Part shown: positions 57,085-64,000 of the stretch, piece by piece | How positions within the stretch are numbered: the first letter of the stretch is position 1 | Layout of the letters: the number at the start of each line of letters is the position of its first letter | NCBI RefSeq assembly: GCF_002407185.1 | Contig: NZ_CP023563.1 | Coordinates: 3,286,001-3,350,000 of the forward strand | From: Brachybacterium vulturis | GTDB lineage: Bacteria; Actinomycetota; Actinomycetes; Actinomycetales; Dermabacteraceae | DNA: 64,000 nucleotides | Direction of reading: 5' to 3' | Translations under genes and position numbers: made by a program | Notes under the pieces: model-generated | The model's input: only the letters and a program-made list of their open reading frames with translations | Told to the model about the DNA's origin: nothing | Databases searched by the model: none

Positions 57085-57209
57085 GGCGACTCCTGGGGAA
57101 CGGGGAATGGTCTTGCGGACAGGTGGCCGCATGCGGTGCACAGGGCCGCGCAGATCCTACCAAGCACGGCCGGACGCCCCCTGCGAACCGGGGCGCCCGG
57201 CCGGTGCGC

Positions 57210-57635
57210 TCAGTCCAGCAGGCTCGGATCCGCCTCGCGGAGGAAGCCGGTGACGCGATCGGCCTCGGCCTCGTCGCCGAGCCGGCGCGAGGTCTCCCCC
57301 AGCATCGCCAGCGCCCGCAGGAAGCCGCGGTTCGGGGCGTGGGAGGCGGGGATCGGCCCCTGACCGCGCCAACCGGACTTCCGCAGCGCGTCCAGGCCGC
57401 GGTGGTACCCGGTGCGGGCGTAAGCGTAGGCGGCGACGTCGTCGCCGTCGGTCACCGCGTCCTGGGCGAGGGTGGCCCAGGCGAGCGGGGAGTCGAGATG
57501 ACGCGCGGTGATCTCCCGCGGGTCACCGTCGACCAGCTCCTCGCTCACCTGCACATCGACGAAGTCGTCGGGAAGTCGGGTCTCGGGAATGCCCAGAAGG
57601 TTCCCGCTGGTGAGGTTATCGGTACGATCAGCCAT
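57210..57635 (-). CDS. DUF3151 family protein
   Basis: A 141-residue actinobacterial protein of unknown function. Conserved pieces are NLLGIPETRLPDD, SPLAWATLAQDAVTDGDDV, AYAYARTGYHRGLDALRKSG and PNRGFLRALAMLGE, giving a TPR-like helical protein. It commonly neighbours purA in actinobacteria, as here. The start ATG 57635 lies 6 nt after TACGAT; upstream codons are not conserved. Confidence 0.88.
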   Translation of the reverse strand: MADRTDNLTSGNLLGIPETRLPDDFVDVQVSEELVDGDPREITARHLDSPLAWATLAQDAVTDGDDVAAYAYARTGYHRGLDALRKSGWRGQGPIPASHAPNRGFLRALAMLGETSRRLGDEAEADRVTGFLREADPSLLD

Positions 57636-57641
57636 GCAAGC

Positions 57642-57647
57642 ATCGTA
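57642..57647 (-). promoter_or_regulatory. -10 element TACGAT, leaderless start of DUF3151 gene
   Basis: TACGAT (minus strand) ends 6 nt before the ATG at 57635. Confidence 0.6.
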
Positions 57648-57689
57648 GGCGGTGTCGCCTGATGACCACATGACCGGAATGATTCACCC

Positions 57690-59276
57690 ATGTCACACAC
57701 GCAGGACGGGTCCGAGCTCCTCACCGGGCCCGGCGCGGGAGGACTGCTCCGCTCGGCCGTCGGCAACTCCGGTGGAGTGCTGCACAGCTGGCAGCTCGAC
57801 CACGTCGACCACCGTCCCGGGCGCAGCACCAAGGCGCTGTACCGCACCCAGGTGTCCTGGCCCGAGCTGGACGGGCCGCAGGCACCCGCCCGCGAGGAGC
57901 TCTTCGGCGCCAGCGCCCACATCGGCGAGCGCGAGAAGAACCTCTACGTCGCCGAGCAGACCCTGGTGATGACCGACGGCGACATCAACGTGCGCGTGTG
58001 GCGCTACCCCCACGATCCCTGGCTGCCGATGCTGCCGCTGGTCTGCTATCCGGACATCGTCGGCCGCACCCTCCACGACCTCGGCGCCGCGATCGGCCCC
58101 GACCCGTCGGTGCCGATCGCGATCGACGTCGTCTCCTACCGCCCGGGGCGGCGGGCGGTGCTGCGCGCCTCGCAGGGAGACCGGGCGGTCTACCTCAAGG
58201 TGATGCAGCCCCATCGCAGCGGGGAGATCGTGGACCGTCATCATCGACTGCACGCGGCCGGTGTCCCGGTGCCCGAGGTGATCGCCCACCACAACGGACT
58301 CGTGGTCCTCGCCGAGCTCCCCGGCCGCCCCCTGGCCCGTGCGGTGATCGACGAGGGCGTGGACGCCTGCCGGGCCGAGGATCTGGTGGCGCTGCTGGAC
58401 CGGCTGCCCGCCTCGATGTACTCGCTCTCGCTGCGCCCGCCGTGGACCGACTCGGTGGAGTTCTACTCCGGGATCGTCAGCTCCTCGGTCCCTTCGCTCG
58501 GGCCGCGGCTGGATGCCCTGGTGCGCTCGCTCCGCGATGGCCTCACCGCCCTCGAGCAGCGGATGGACATGCGCCCGCACGACGTGGTGCACGGAGACTT
58601 CTACGAGGCGCAGGTGTTCGTCGAGAGCGGCAAGGTGGTGGGCCTGCTCGACATCGACACCGTGGGTCCGGGCCGCCGGGCCGATGATCTGGCCTGCCTG
58701 CTCGCCCACCTCAGCGTCCTGGCCGACTACGGCAACGCCGGCCGCATCGATCGCGCCACCCAGGAGCGGGTCGAGGAGGCCATCGGCACCTGGCACGAGA
58801 TGTTCTCGGAGCGGGTCGATCCCACCGAGCTCGCGCTGCGCTCCGCCGGCGTGGTGCTGTCCCTGGCCACCGGTCCGCACCGCCAGCAGGAGGCGGCCTG
58901 GGAGGCCGCGACCGAGGCGATCGTGCGGGTCGCCGAGGAGTGGGTCTCCGCGGCCCGACGTGCCGAGGCCCAGCGGCATGCCCGCACGGCCGCGAAGCAG
59001 GCGGCGAACCCACCGGTCACCGACTCCGGACCGGCCGATCCCGCCTCGCCGACGCAGGGCCCGACGGGGGTGCGCCCGGTTCCGCCGCAGCACGCCGCCC
59101 CGCAGTCGGGGCCGCCGGAGAACACCGGCCCCCTGCCTCCGCAGTCCCTCTCCCCCAGGCCGGTCCAGACCAACGAGCCGCACGCACCGCCTCCGCAGCC
59201 GTCCGGCAGCCGGTCCGATACCGGCGACGACTCCCCCACCCAGGAGCGACGGATCGACTCGATCCTCCCGGGCTGA
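57690..59276 (+). CDS. Aminoglycoside phosphotransferase-like (APH family) kinase
   Basis: A 528-residue protein with a protein-kinase-like APH fold at ~130-400. The catalytic loop is VVHGDFYEAQVF and the Mg-binding loop GLLDIDTVGPGRRADDLACL. The first ~120 residues form an extra domain, and the C-terminal ~115 residues are Pro/Gln/Ser-rich and disordered. Such proteins phosphorylate small molecules such as sugars, choline or maltose-like compounds; resistance to aminoglycosides is not implied. AATGAT ends 6 nt before the ATG. It is monocistronic. Confidence 0.82.
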   Translation: MSHTQDGSELLTGPGAGGLLRSAVGNSGGVLHSWQLDHVDHRPGRSTKALYRTQVSWPELDGPQAPAREELFGASAHIGEREKNLYVAEQTLVMTDGDINVRVWRYPHDPWLPMLPLVCYPDIVGRTLHDLGAAIGPDPSVPIAIDVVSYRPGRRAVLRASQGDRAVYLKVMQPHRSGEIVDRHHRLHAAGVPVPEVIAHHNGLVVLAELPGRPLARAVIDEGVDACRAEDLVALLDRLPASMYSLSLRPPWTDSVEFYSGIVSSSVPSLGPRLDALVRSLRDGLTALEQRMDMRPHDVVHGDFYEAQVFVESGKVVGLLDIDTVGPGRRADDLACLLAHLSVLADYGNAGRIDRATQERVEEAIGTWHEMFSERVDPTELALRSAGVVLSLATGPHRQQEAAWEAATEAIVRVAEEWVSAARRAEAQRHARTAAKQAANPPVTDSGPADPASPTQGPTGVRPVPPQHAAPQSGPPENTGPLPPQSLSPRPVQTNEPHAPPPQPSGSRSDTGDDSPTQERRIDSILPG

Positions 59277-59339
59277 CGGCACCGCCACCGAGCGTCGCCG
59301 GCTGCGCCCAGCCCCTGCCGGCTGTGCCACCATCGGGGC

Positions 59340-59765
59340 ATGCGTGCAGTGCTCCAGAGGGTCGACGGTGCCCAGGTCGAGGTCGGTGGCGAGGTGGTCG
59401 GCGCGATCGAGGGCGAGGGCCTGCTGGCCCTGGTGGGCGTGACCCACGCGGACGGTCCCGAGCAGGTGGCCACGATCGCCCGCAAGATCTGCGAGCTGCG
59501 GATCCTGGACGGCGAGCGCTCGGTGCTCGATGCCGCGGCGCAGGTGCTGGTGGTCTCCCAGTTCACCCTCTACGGCGATGTGCGCAAGGGGCGCCGGCCG
59601 TCCTGGAGCGGCGCCGCGCCGGGCCCGGTCGCCGAGCCGCTGGTGGAGCAGGTGGTCGAGGCGATCCGTGAGCGCGGGGTCACCGTCGCGACCGGCCGCT
59701 TCGGCGCGATGATGCGGGTGGGGCTCACCAATGACGGTCCCTTCACCCTGCTGCTCGAGGCCTGA
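59340..59765 (+). CDS. dtd: D-aminoacyl-tRNA deacylase
   Basis: Removes D-amino acids and misacylated glycine from tRNA. The 141-residue protein has the active-site motif [15 protein letters not shown] and, near the end, [10 protein letters not shown] in place of the commoner NxGPVT, with the cross-subunit Gly-Pro kept. The start [13 protein letters not shown] is canonical. CACCAT (59328-59333) ends 6 nt before the ATG, a leaderless arrangement. Confidence 0.94.
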   Translation: MRAVLQRVDGAQVEVGGEVVGAIEGEGLLALVGVTHADGPEQVATIARKICELRILDGERSVLDAAAQVLVVSQFTLYGDVRKGRRPSWSGAAPGPVAEPLVEQVVEAIRERGVTVATGRFGAMMRVGLTNDGPFTLLLEA

Positions 59766-59821
59766 GCACCGAGCGCCCGGCACCCCGTGAGCACGATCTG
59801 CACTCCCCCGGCCGGCCCGCG

Positions 59822-59827
59822 TACCCT
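59822..59827 (+). promoter_or_regulatory. -10 element TACCCT, leaderless start of gpmA
   Basis: TACCCT ends 6 nt before the ATG at 59834. Confidence 0.6.
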
Positions 59828-59833
59828 GACCCC

Positions 59834-60580
59834 ATGACCTACACACTCGTGCTGCTCCGCCACGGCGAGAGCGACTGGAATGCGAAGAACCTGTTCACCG
59901 GCTGGGTGGACGTCCACCTCACCGAGAAGGGCCGCCAGGAGGCCACGGAGGGCGGCGACCTCCTCAAGGAGGCCGGGATCCTCCCCGATGTGGTGCACAC
60001 CTCGCTGCAGCGCCGCGCCATCATGACCGCGAACCTGTCCCTGGACGCGGCGGACCGCCACTGGATCCCCGTCAAGCGGGACTGGCGGCTGAACGAGCGC
60101 CACTACGGCGCGCTGCAGGGCATGAACAAGGCCGAGATCCGCGAGAAGTACGGCGAGGAGCTGTTCATGGCCTGGCGCCGCTCCTACGACACCCCGCCGC
60201 CCGAGATCGAGTTCGGCACCGAGTTCTCCCAGGACCAGGATCCCCAGTACGCGGACCTCGGCGACCAGCTGCCGAAGGCCGAGTGCCTCAAGGACGTCGT
60301 CGAGCGCTTCCTGCCGTACTGGGAGGAGGGCATCAAGCCCGACCTGGTCGAGGGCAGGACCGTGCTGATCGCCGCCCACGGCAACTCGCTGCGCGCACTG
60401 GTGAAGTACCTCGACGGCATCTCCGACGAGGAGATCTCCGGGCTGAACATCCCCACCGGCCAGCCGCTGGTGTACGAGCTGGACGAGGACTTCCAGCCCG
60501 TGACCAGGGGTGGCCGCTACCTCGACCCGGTCGCCGCGAAGGCCGCCGCCGAGGCGGTCGCGAATCAGGGCAAGAAGTGA
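59834..60580 (+). CDS. gpmA: 2,3-bisphosphoglycerate-dependent phosphoglycerate mutase
   Basis: Glycolytic interconversion of 3- and 2-phosphoglycerate. The 248-residue enzyme starts [13 protein letters not shown] with the phosphorylated His10, then [28 protein letters not shown] and the second catalytic His in [12 protein letters not shown]. Length and sequence fit the dPGM class. It is monocistronic and leaderless. Confidence 0.97.
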   Translation: MTYTLVLLRHGESDWNAKNLFTGWVDVHLTEKGRQEATEGGDLLKEAGILPDVVHTSLQRRAIMTANLSLDAADRHWIPVKRDWRLNERHYGALQGMNKAEIREKYGEELFMAWRRSYDTPPPEIEFGTEFSQDQDPQYADLGDQLPKAECLKDVVERFLPYWEEGIKPDLVEGRTVLIAAHGNSLRALVKYLDGISDEEISGLNIPTGQPLVYELDEDFQPVTRGGRYLDPVAAKAAAEAVANQGKK

Positions 60581-60632
60581 GCTGACGCTCCCCTGCATGC
60601 GGCCCAGCTCACTTATGGTGGGCGCGGGACGT

Positions 60633-60638
60633 TAATGT
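60633..60638 (+). promoter_or_regulatory. -10 element TAATGT, leaderless start of GNAT-like gene
   Basis: TAATGT ends 6 nt before the ATG at 60645. Confidence 0.6.
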
Positions 60639-60644
60639 ATCGGC

Positions 60645-61643
60645 ATGTCCGATCATGACCAGCTCGAAGTCCTCGGTGATCCGCCGCGCGCCGTCCGCGC
60701 CCGCGACGAGCTGCCACCCCCCGCGGTGGCGGCCATGCTGCGGGCCCCGTCGGCCCCCGCGCTGCTGGAGCTGCTGGGCATCACCGGACAGGACCATGTC
60801 GAGCTCAGCGCCCTGATCGGTCCGGCCCTCGAGGATCCGGAGATCCTCGCCGAGATCACCCGTACGGCGAACCTGCTGCGCGAGGCCGCCGGGCTCGAGG
60901 TTCCGGCGGCCGATCTCGGCGCGCTGGAGGCGACGCACAACTCCCTGCAGCAGCGTCTCGCACCCGGCGAGGGCCTGATCTCGATCCTCGCCCTCGCCGT
61001 GAGCACCTCCACGGTGCGCGCCTGGCATCGGGAGCGGGGGCTGAGCACCGAGCAGTCCTGGCAGGTGCTCGCCGACCTCGGCCAGCAGATGCGCGTCCAC
61101 CGCCGCAGCAGCGGGGAGCTGGGACTGCACCAGCTGCCCTGGATGGCGCTGAACTGGCGCGGCCGGCTCGTGCATCTGGGCCGACTGCAGTTCGATCTGC
61201 ACCGGGTCGAGCAGGGGACGCCGCAGGAGCGCTGGGTGATCGGCACCCACATCCCGGCCTCCGGCCCTCTGGATCCCGCCGCGGTGGAGGACTCCTTCGC
61301 CCGCGCCACCGAGTACTTCACGACCCACTACGCAGATCTCGGCACGGGGCGTCCTGAACCAGCGCCGCCCTTCGGCCACGAGTTCGTCTGCGACTCCTGG
61401 TTGATGAACGAACTGCTGCTGCAGGAGCTCGGGGAGGAATCGAATCTCGGCGCCTTCGTGCGCCGCTGGGAGATCGTCTCCCGCACCGCGGGGGCCGATT
61501 CCGCCGCGTTCTTCGTGTTCGGCTCACGCCCGCCCTACGACCCCGCGACCCTGCCGCGCACCACCCGTCTGGAGCGGGTGGTCGGTGAGCAGCTGGCTGA
61601 CCGCGGAGGCTGGGAGGTGGGCCACGGACGCCTGGTGCGCTGA
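60645..61643 (+). CDS. Acyltransferase-domain protein (GNAT-like two-domain type)
   Basis: A 332-residue protein that resembles the actinobacterial 'acyltransferase domain-containing' family with an N-terminal helical domain (~1-150) and a GNAT-like C-terminal domain (~150-330; LPWMALNWRGRLVHLGRLQF, GTHIPASGPLDPAAVEDSF, FVCDSWLMNELLLQEL). No catalytic residues or substrate can be named. It converges on the TetR gene, with 9 nt between the stops. Confidence 0.72.
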   Translation: MSDHDQLEVLGDPPRAVRARDELPPPAVAAMLRAPSAPALLELLGITGQDHVELSALIGPALEDPEILAEITRTANLLREAAGLEVPAADLGALEATHNSLQQRLAPGEGLISILALAVSTSTVRAWHRERGLSTEQSWQVLADLGQQMRVHRRSSGELGLHQLPWMALNWRGRLVHLGRLQFDLHRVEQGTPQERWVIGTHIPASGPLDPAAVEDSFARATEYFTTHYADLGTGRPEPAPPFGHEFVCDSWLMNELLLQELGEESNLGAFVRRWEIVSRTAGADSAAFFVFGSRPPYDPATLPRTTRLERVVGEQLADRGGWEVGHGRLVR

Positions 61644-61652
61644 GGCAGCGGT

Positions 61653-62264
61653 TCAGAAGACCGAGGCGCCCTCGTCGTAGCGCTCGAGCACCTCGTCGAA
61701 GGCGGTGCCCAGATCGATGCCGCGGGTCATCGAGACGGCGAAGGCGCTGCGGGTGACCGCGAAACCGATCTGCACCGAGAGGTTCGCCTGCTCCCGGGCG
61801 TGCTCGCCCTCGAGAGCATCGGCCAGCGCCTCGACCATCTCGGTCTGCACCGACAGCAGATTGCCCGAAGAGAGCGTGTGCAGCTTCGGTTCGGACGCCA
61901 TCACCCGCTGCTTCAGCTCCCGCAGCTCCGGTTCCGCCGGTGCGGCGGCGAGCGCTTCACGCATCACGGAGCGCAGCGCCGCGCGCGGGCCGACCTCCTC
62001 GATCCGCCCCCGCAGCTTCTCGGCGACCCCTTCGCCGCTCTCCAGGAGCACGCCGATGATCGCGGACTCCTTGGTGGTCCAGTGGTTGAAGAAGGTGCGG
62101 GTGGAGACCCCGGCACGCTGGGCGATGGCCTCGACCGTGACGCCGCTGAGCCCGTTCTCGTGGACGAGCTCGAGGGCGGCGCGATGCATGGCGATGCGGG
62201 ACTGGCGCTTCTTCAGCGCCCGCAGCCCCAAGGCCTGATCGGGCGTGGTCATCTCCTCGTTCAC
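61653..62264 (-). CDS. TetR-family transcriptional regulator
   Basis: A 203-residue repressor. The N-terminal helix-turn-helix reads VTVEAIAQRAGVSTRTFFNHW, the C-terminal ligand domain is helical with no recognised relatives. The start GTG 62264 lies 6 nt after TACGAT; an ATG four codons downstream is the alternative. The region upstream carries a palindrome typical for TetR autoregulation. The likely targets are itself and perhaps the GNAT gene at 62527. Confidence 0.88.
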   Translation of the reverse strand: MNEEMTTPDQALGLRALKKRQSRIAMHRAALELVHENGLSGVTVEAIAQRAGVSTRTFFNHWTTKESAIIGVLLESGEGVAEKLRGRIEEVGPRAALRSVMREALAAAPAEPELRELKQRVMASEPKLHTLSSGNLLSVQTEMVEALADALEGEHAREQANLSVQIGFAVTRSAFAVSMTRGIDLGTAFDEVLERYDEGASVF

Positions 62265-62270
62265 CGGACC

Positions 62271-62276
62271 ATCGTA
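62271..62276 (-). promoter_or_regulatory. -10 element TACGAT, leaderless start of TetR gene
   Basis: TACGAT (minus strand) ends 6 nt before the GTG at 62264. Confidence 0.6.
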
Positions 62277-62296
62277 GGCCCGGCACAGCACAGCTT

Positions 62297-62319
62297 CTGC
62301 ACTCAGTGAAATAGTGCAG
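62297..62319. promoter_or_regulatory. Operator-like inverted repeat CTGCACT-N9-AGTGCAG
   Basis: Perfect 7-bp half-sites at 62297-62303 and 62313-62319 with a 9-nt spacer. It overlaps the expected -35 of the TetR promoter, so the regulator probably represses itself. Local AT content is higher than the surroundings. Confidence 0.6.
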
Positions 62320-62526
62320 TGGATGCAACAGTTGGCGCGCAGGACTCGGTCGAGGTCTGCTGTCGAGCCGCAGCCGCCGAACGCCCGGCACCGGCCACCA
62401 CCGCGCGCCCCGACCCCGCAGGAGCCGTACCCGCACACCGGCCCGATCCCGGTGAGCGGTCGGGAGCAGCTCGAGGGCACCGGAGCCGTACCGCGGTTCG
62501 GGACCGAATCATGAAAAGATGGGCAG

Positions 62527-63621
62527 ATGCTGCTGACCGATCACTTCCCGCCCACGATGCCCGCGGCCCTGGAGGGTCGACTGACCACCCGGGTGCCGAT
62601 CGAGGCGGACGTCCCGGCGGTCGTCGCGCTGGTCACCGCGGACATCCGCCGTCACACGCCGGACGGAGCCGCCGATGAGGCCGGCATGCGCTCACGGATG
62701 GTGGGGCTGAAGTCCTGGGCCCGCCGGGAAGTGGTGGTGGTGCCGACGGCCGCCGACGGCTCCCCCTCCCTCGACCAGCCCCCGGTCGCCTGGATCGCCG
62801 TCGAGGATCGGGCCACCGGTCGCACCAACGTCCAGTTCGTGCTCGACCAGGACTGCCCCGAGCGCGATGCTCTGGCCGCCGCCCTGCTGGACTGGGCGGT
62901 CGAGGTGGGCGGCTCCTTCGCCCGGGCACGCGGGGTCGAGACCACCCAGCTGGACGCCGACGCGAACGAGCTGGACACCGATCGGGCGCGGCTGCTGGAG
63001 GCGGCGGGCTACGAGAGGGTCCGCACCTGGCTGCACATGCGGCGGCCCGTCGATCCTGGAGAGCTCGCGGAGCTGCCCGCACCCCGCGAGGGCACCCGCG
63101 TGCGGCAGGTCCACCGCCACGAGTCCGGCCTGCCGGTCGCCCAGGACGTGCGCACCGTGCACCGGATGCTCGAGGAGTCCTTCGCCGACCACTTCAACTC
63201 CTACCGCGAGTCCTTCGCCGAGTTCGTCCAGCGGCTCATCGAGAACCCGGACGAGGCGGGCTGGGACCACTGGTGGATCGCCGAGATCGATCGCGACGGG
63301 ACCTGGCTCCCCGCCGGCGGGCTGGTCGCTGCCGTCGTCCCCGCGACGGCCGCCCGTGGCGAGGGCACCTACCTGGAGTACCTCGGGGTGCACCGCTCCG
63401 CCCGCGGCCACGGCATCGCGAAGGCGCTGCTGAACGCCTCGCTCCAGGACGCCGCCGAACGGGGCCGCACGCACGTCGAGCTCGAGGTCGACGACGACTC
63501 CCCCACCGGCGCCGACGGCCTCTACGCCGCGATGGGCTGGGCGACCTACGAGCGCACCCGATCCTGGCACTCCTCGGCCCCCACGCACCCCTCCCGCCTG
63601 CTCGAGCCGCCGACGGCCTGA
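62527..63621 (+). CDS. GNAT-family N-acetyltransferase (tandem GNAT)
   Basis: A 364-residue protein with two GNAT modules. The N-terminal one (~20-170) is diverged. The C-terminal one (~185-340) keeps the acetyl-CoA loop LGVHRSARGHGIAKALLNAS and VELEVDDDSPTGADGLYAAMGW. The layout resembles mycothiol synthase (MshD), which also has tandem GNAT domains, but MshD identity is not supported by a specific motif here. The substrate is unknown. AAAGAT ends 6 nt before the ATG. The gene lies about 260 bp from the TetR gene, divergently. Confidence 0.82.
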   Translation: MLLTDHFPPTMPAALEGRLTTRVPIEADVPAVVALVTADIRRHTPDGAADEAGMRSRMVGLKSWARREVVVVPTAADGSPSLDQPPVAWIAVEDRATGRTNVQFVLDQDCPERDALAAALLDWAVEVGGSFARARGVETTQLDADANELDTDRARLLEAAGYERVRTWLHMRRPVDPGELAELPAPREGTRVRQVHRHESGLPVAQDVRTVHRMLEESFADHFNSYRESFAEFVQRLIENPDEAGWDHWWIAEIDRDGTWLPAGGLVAAVVPATAARGEGTYLEYLGVHRSARGHGIAKALLNASLQDAAERGRTHVELEVDDDSPTGADGLYAAMGWATYERTRSWHSSAPTHPSRLLEPPTA

Positions 63622-63644
63622 GCCGGCCCTGCACCGCGCAGCGC

Positions 63645-63899
63645 TCAGCCGGAGCGGGCGTCGCGGCGGCGCAGCCATCGCCAGATCCGCAACGGGAACA
63701 TGCCCAGCAAGGGGGCGCGCTCTCCGAGCCCGGCGTCACCCCGCCGGTCGAAGGCCGCAGCGAACTGCTGCGCCTCCGCCGCGGTGGCGTAGACCTTCTC
63801 GCCGCCCTCGCCGCAGCCGCGCTCGCACTCCCAGCGCATGACGGGGCCGTCGGCGCGGAAGGCGGGGCGGTGGCCGAAGACCCGACATCCCACGGGCAT
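63645..63899 (-). CDS. Small hypothetical protein with Cys/His motif
   Basis: An 84-residue protein of unknown function. The N-terminal part has GCRVFGHRPAF and CERGCGE, placing Cys5, His10, Cys25 and Cys29 as a possible metal site, like the DUF1660-type small proteins. The rest is helical, with a C-terminal WRWLRRRDARSG. The start ATG 63899 overlaps the stop of the upstream gene (TGATG), so the two are coupled. GTG 63893 is an alternative start. Confidence 0.6.
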   Translation of the reverse strand: MPVGCRVFGHRPAFRADGPVMRWECERGCGEGGEKVYATAAEAQQFAAAFDRRGDAGLGERAPLLGMFPLRIWRWLRRRDARSG

Positions 63900-64000
63900 C
63901 AGGTGAGCTCCTGCGCCGGACCCGGGCCGCCACCATTGCGACCGGAGGACCCGTCGGCGCTGTCGCCGTCACCGTCGGTGCCCTCGGCCTCCTCAGCGGT
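63899..64000 (-). CDS. Partial gene, disordered acidic C-terminus
   Basis: Only the last 33 codons are inside the window, open to its right edge. They read as an acidic, Gly/Asp/Ser-rich tail ending PAQELT. The identity is not visible. The stop overlaps the following small gene (TGATG), which supports this being the real reading frame. Confidence 0.55.
   Translation of the reverse strand, partial: TAEEAEGTDGDGDSADGSSGRNGGGPGPAQELT

Noticed and set aside
57690-59276. Aminoglycoside resistance gene
   Set aside because: The APH-like fold is shared by many metabolic kinases, the protein is almost twice the size of resistance enzymes, and the context is housekeeping.

Overview
The window is chromosomal DNA from a high-GC Gram-positive actinobacterium, most likely a member of Micrococcales close to Brachybacterium (Dermabacteraceae). 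The evidence is the very high GC content, actinobacterial marker genes (two CarD-family proteins, SenX3-RegX3, BldC, DUF3073, DUF3151 and DUF4235 proteins), mycothione reductase, and two LytR-CpsA-Psr proteins. Genus is inferred from overall gene character, not from a search. There is no phage, insertion sequence, CRISPR array, rRNA or recognisable tRNA. The region is dense core genome with short intergenic gaps.

Layout. 1-4.4 kb: alkylation repair (alkA end, ogt), an aminotransferase and a two-gene ABC exporter. 4.4-7.4 kb: a divergent CarD paralogue behind an ECF-type promoter motif, an MFS transporter and an SRPBCC protein. 7.5-15.5 kb: a disaccharide phosphorylase module (beta-phosphoglucomutase-like HAD + GH65), YihY-def, a Rieske lipoprotein, trmB, an LCP protein and DUF4235. 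15.5-18.4 kb: phosphate control (phoU divergent from senX3-regX3, with PHO-box-like repeats between). 18.4-25 kb: lipoprotein, carD, an IspD-like protein without the catalytic motif, a zinc-ribbon protein, a second and intact ispD on the other strand, an orphan PTS EIIB coupled to ispF and ilvA, then galE. 25-37.5 kb: GuaB1, a large LCP protein, mycothione reductase, a UvrA-like protein, an RlmA-type methyltransferase, a HAD phosphatase, a membrane protein, an NlpC/P60 hydrolase and a DtxR regulator. 37.7-44.6 kb: sucCD, small membrane proteins, a roughly 990-residue membrane-anchored copper nitrite reductase fusion and a VOC protein. 44.6-51.3 kb: pcrA, small membrane protein, flippase-like protein, bldC operon and DUF3073. 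51.4-57.6 kb: purine genes (purM, purF, purA) with cutC, an SCP-like protein and DUF3151. 57.7-64 kb: a phosphotransferase, dtd, gpmA, a GNAT-like protein, a TetR regulator with an operator-like palindrome, a GNAT acetyltransferase and two gene ends.

The clearest window-wide pattern is regulatory. About two dozen genes have a -10-like hexamer (xAxxxT, usually TAxxxT) ending exactly 6 or 7 nt before the start codon and no ribosome binding site, which is the signature of leaderless transcripts. This pattern was used to choose several starts. Genes inside operons instead use ATGA/GTGA overlaps or a GGAG-type ribosome binding site. Convergent gene pairs are separated by GC-rich perfect hairpins, mostly without T-runs.

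The observations most worth following up are the twin IspD arrangement (a pseudoenzyme beside carD plus a relocated active copy), the second CarD behind an ECF-like promoter, the EIIB-ispF coupling, the nitrite reductase fusion, the intragenic promoter plus palindrome in trmB, the PHO-box repeats, and a 70-nt two-tier hairpin next to a 27-bp tandem repeat between ilvA and galE.
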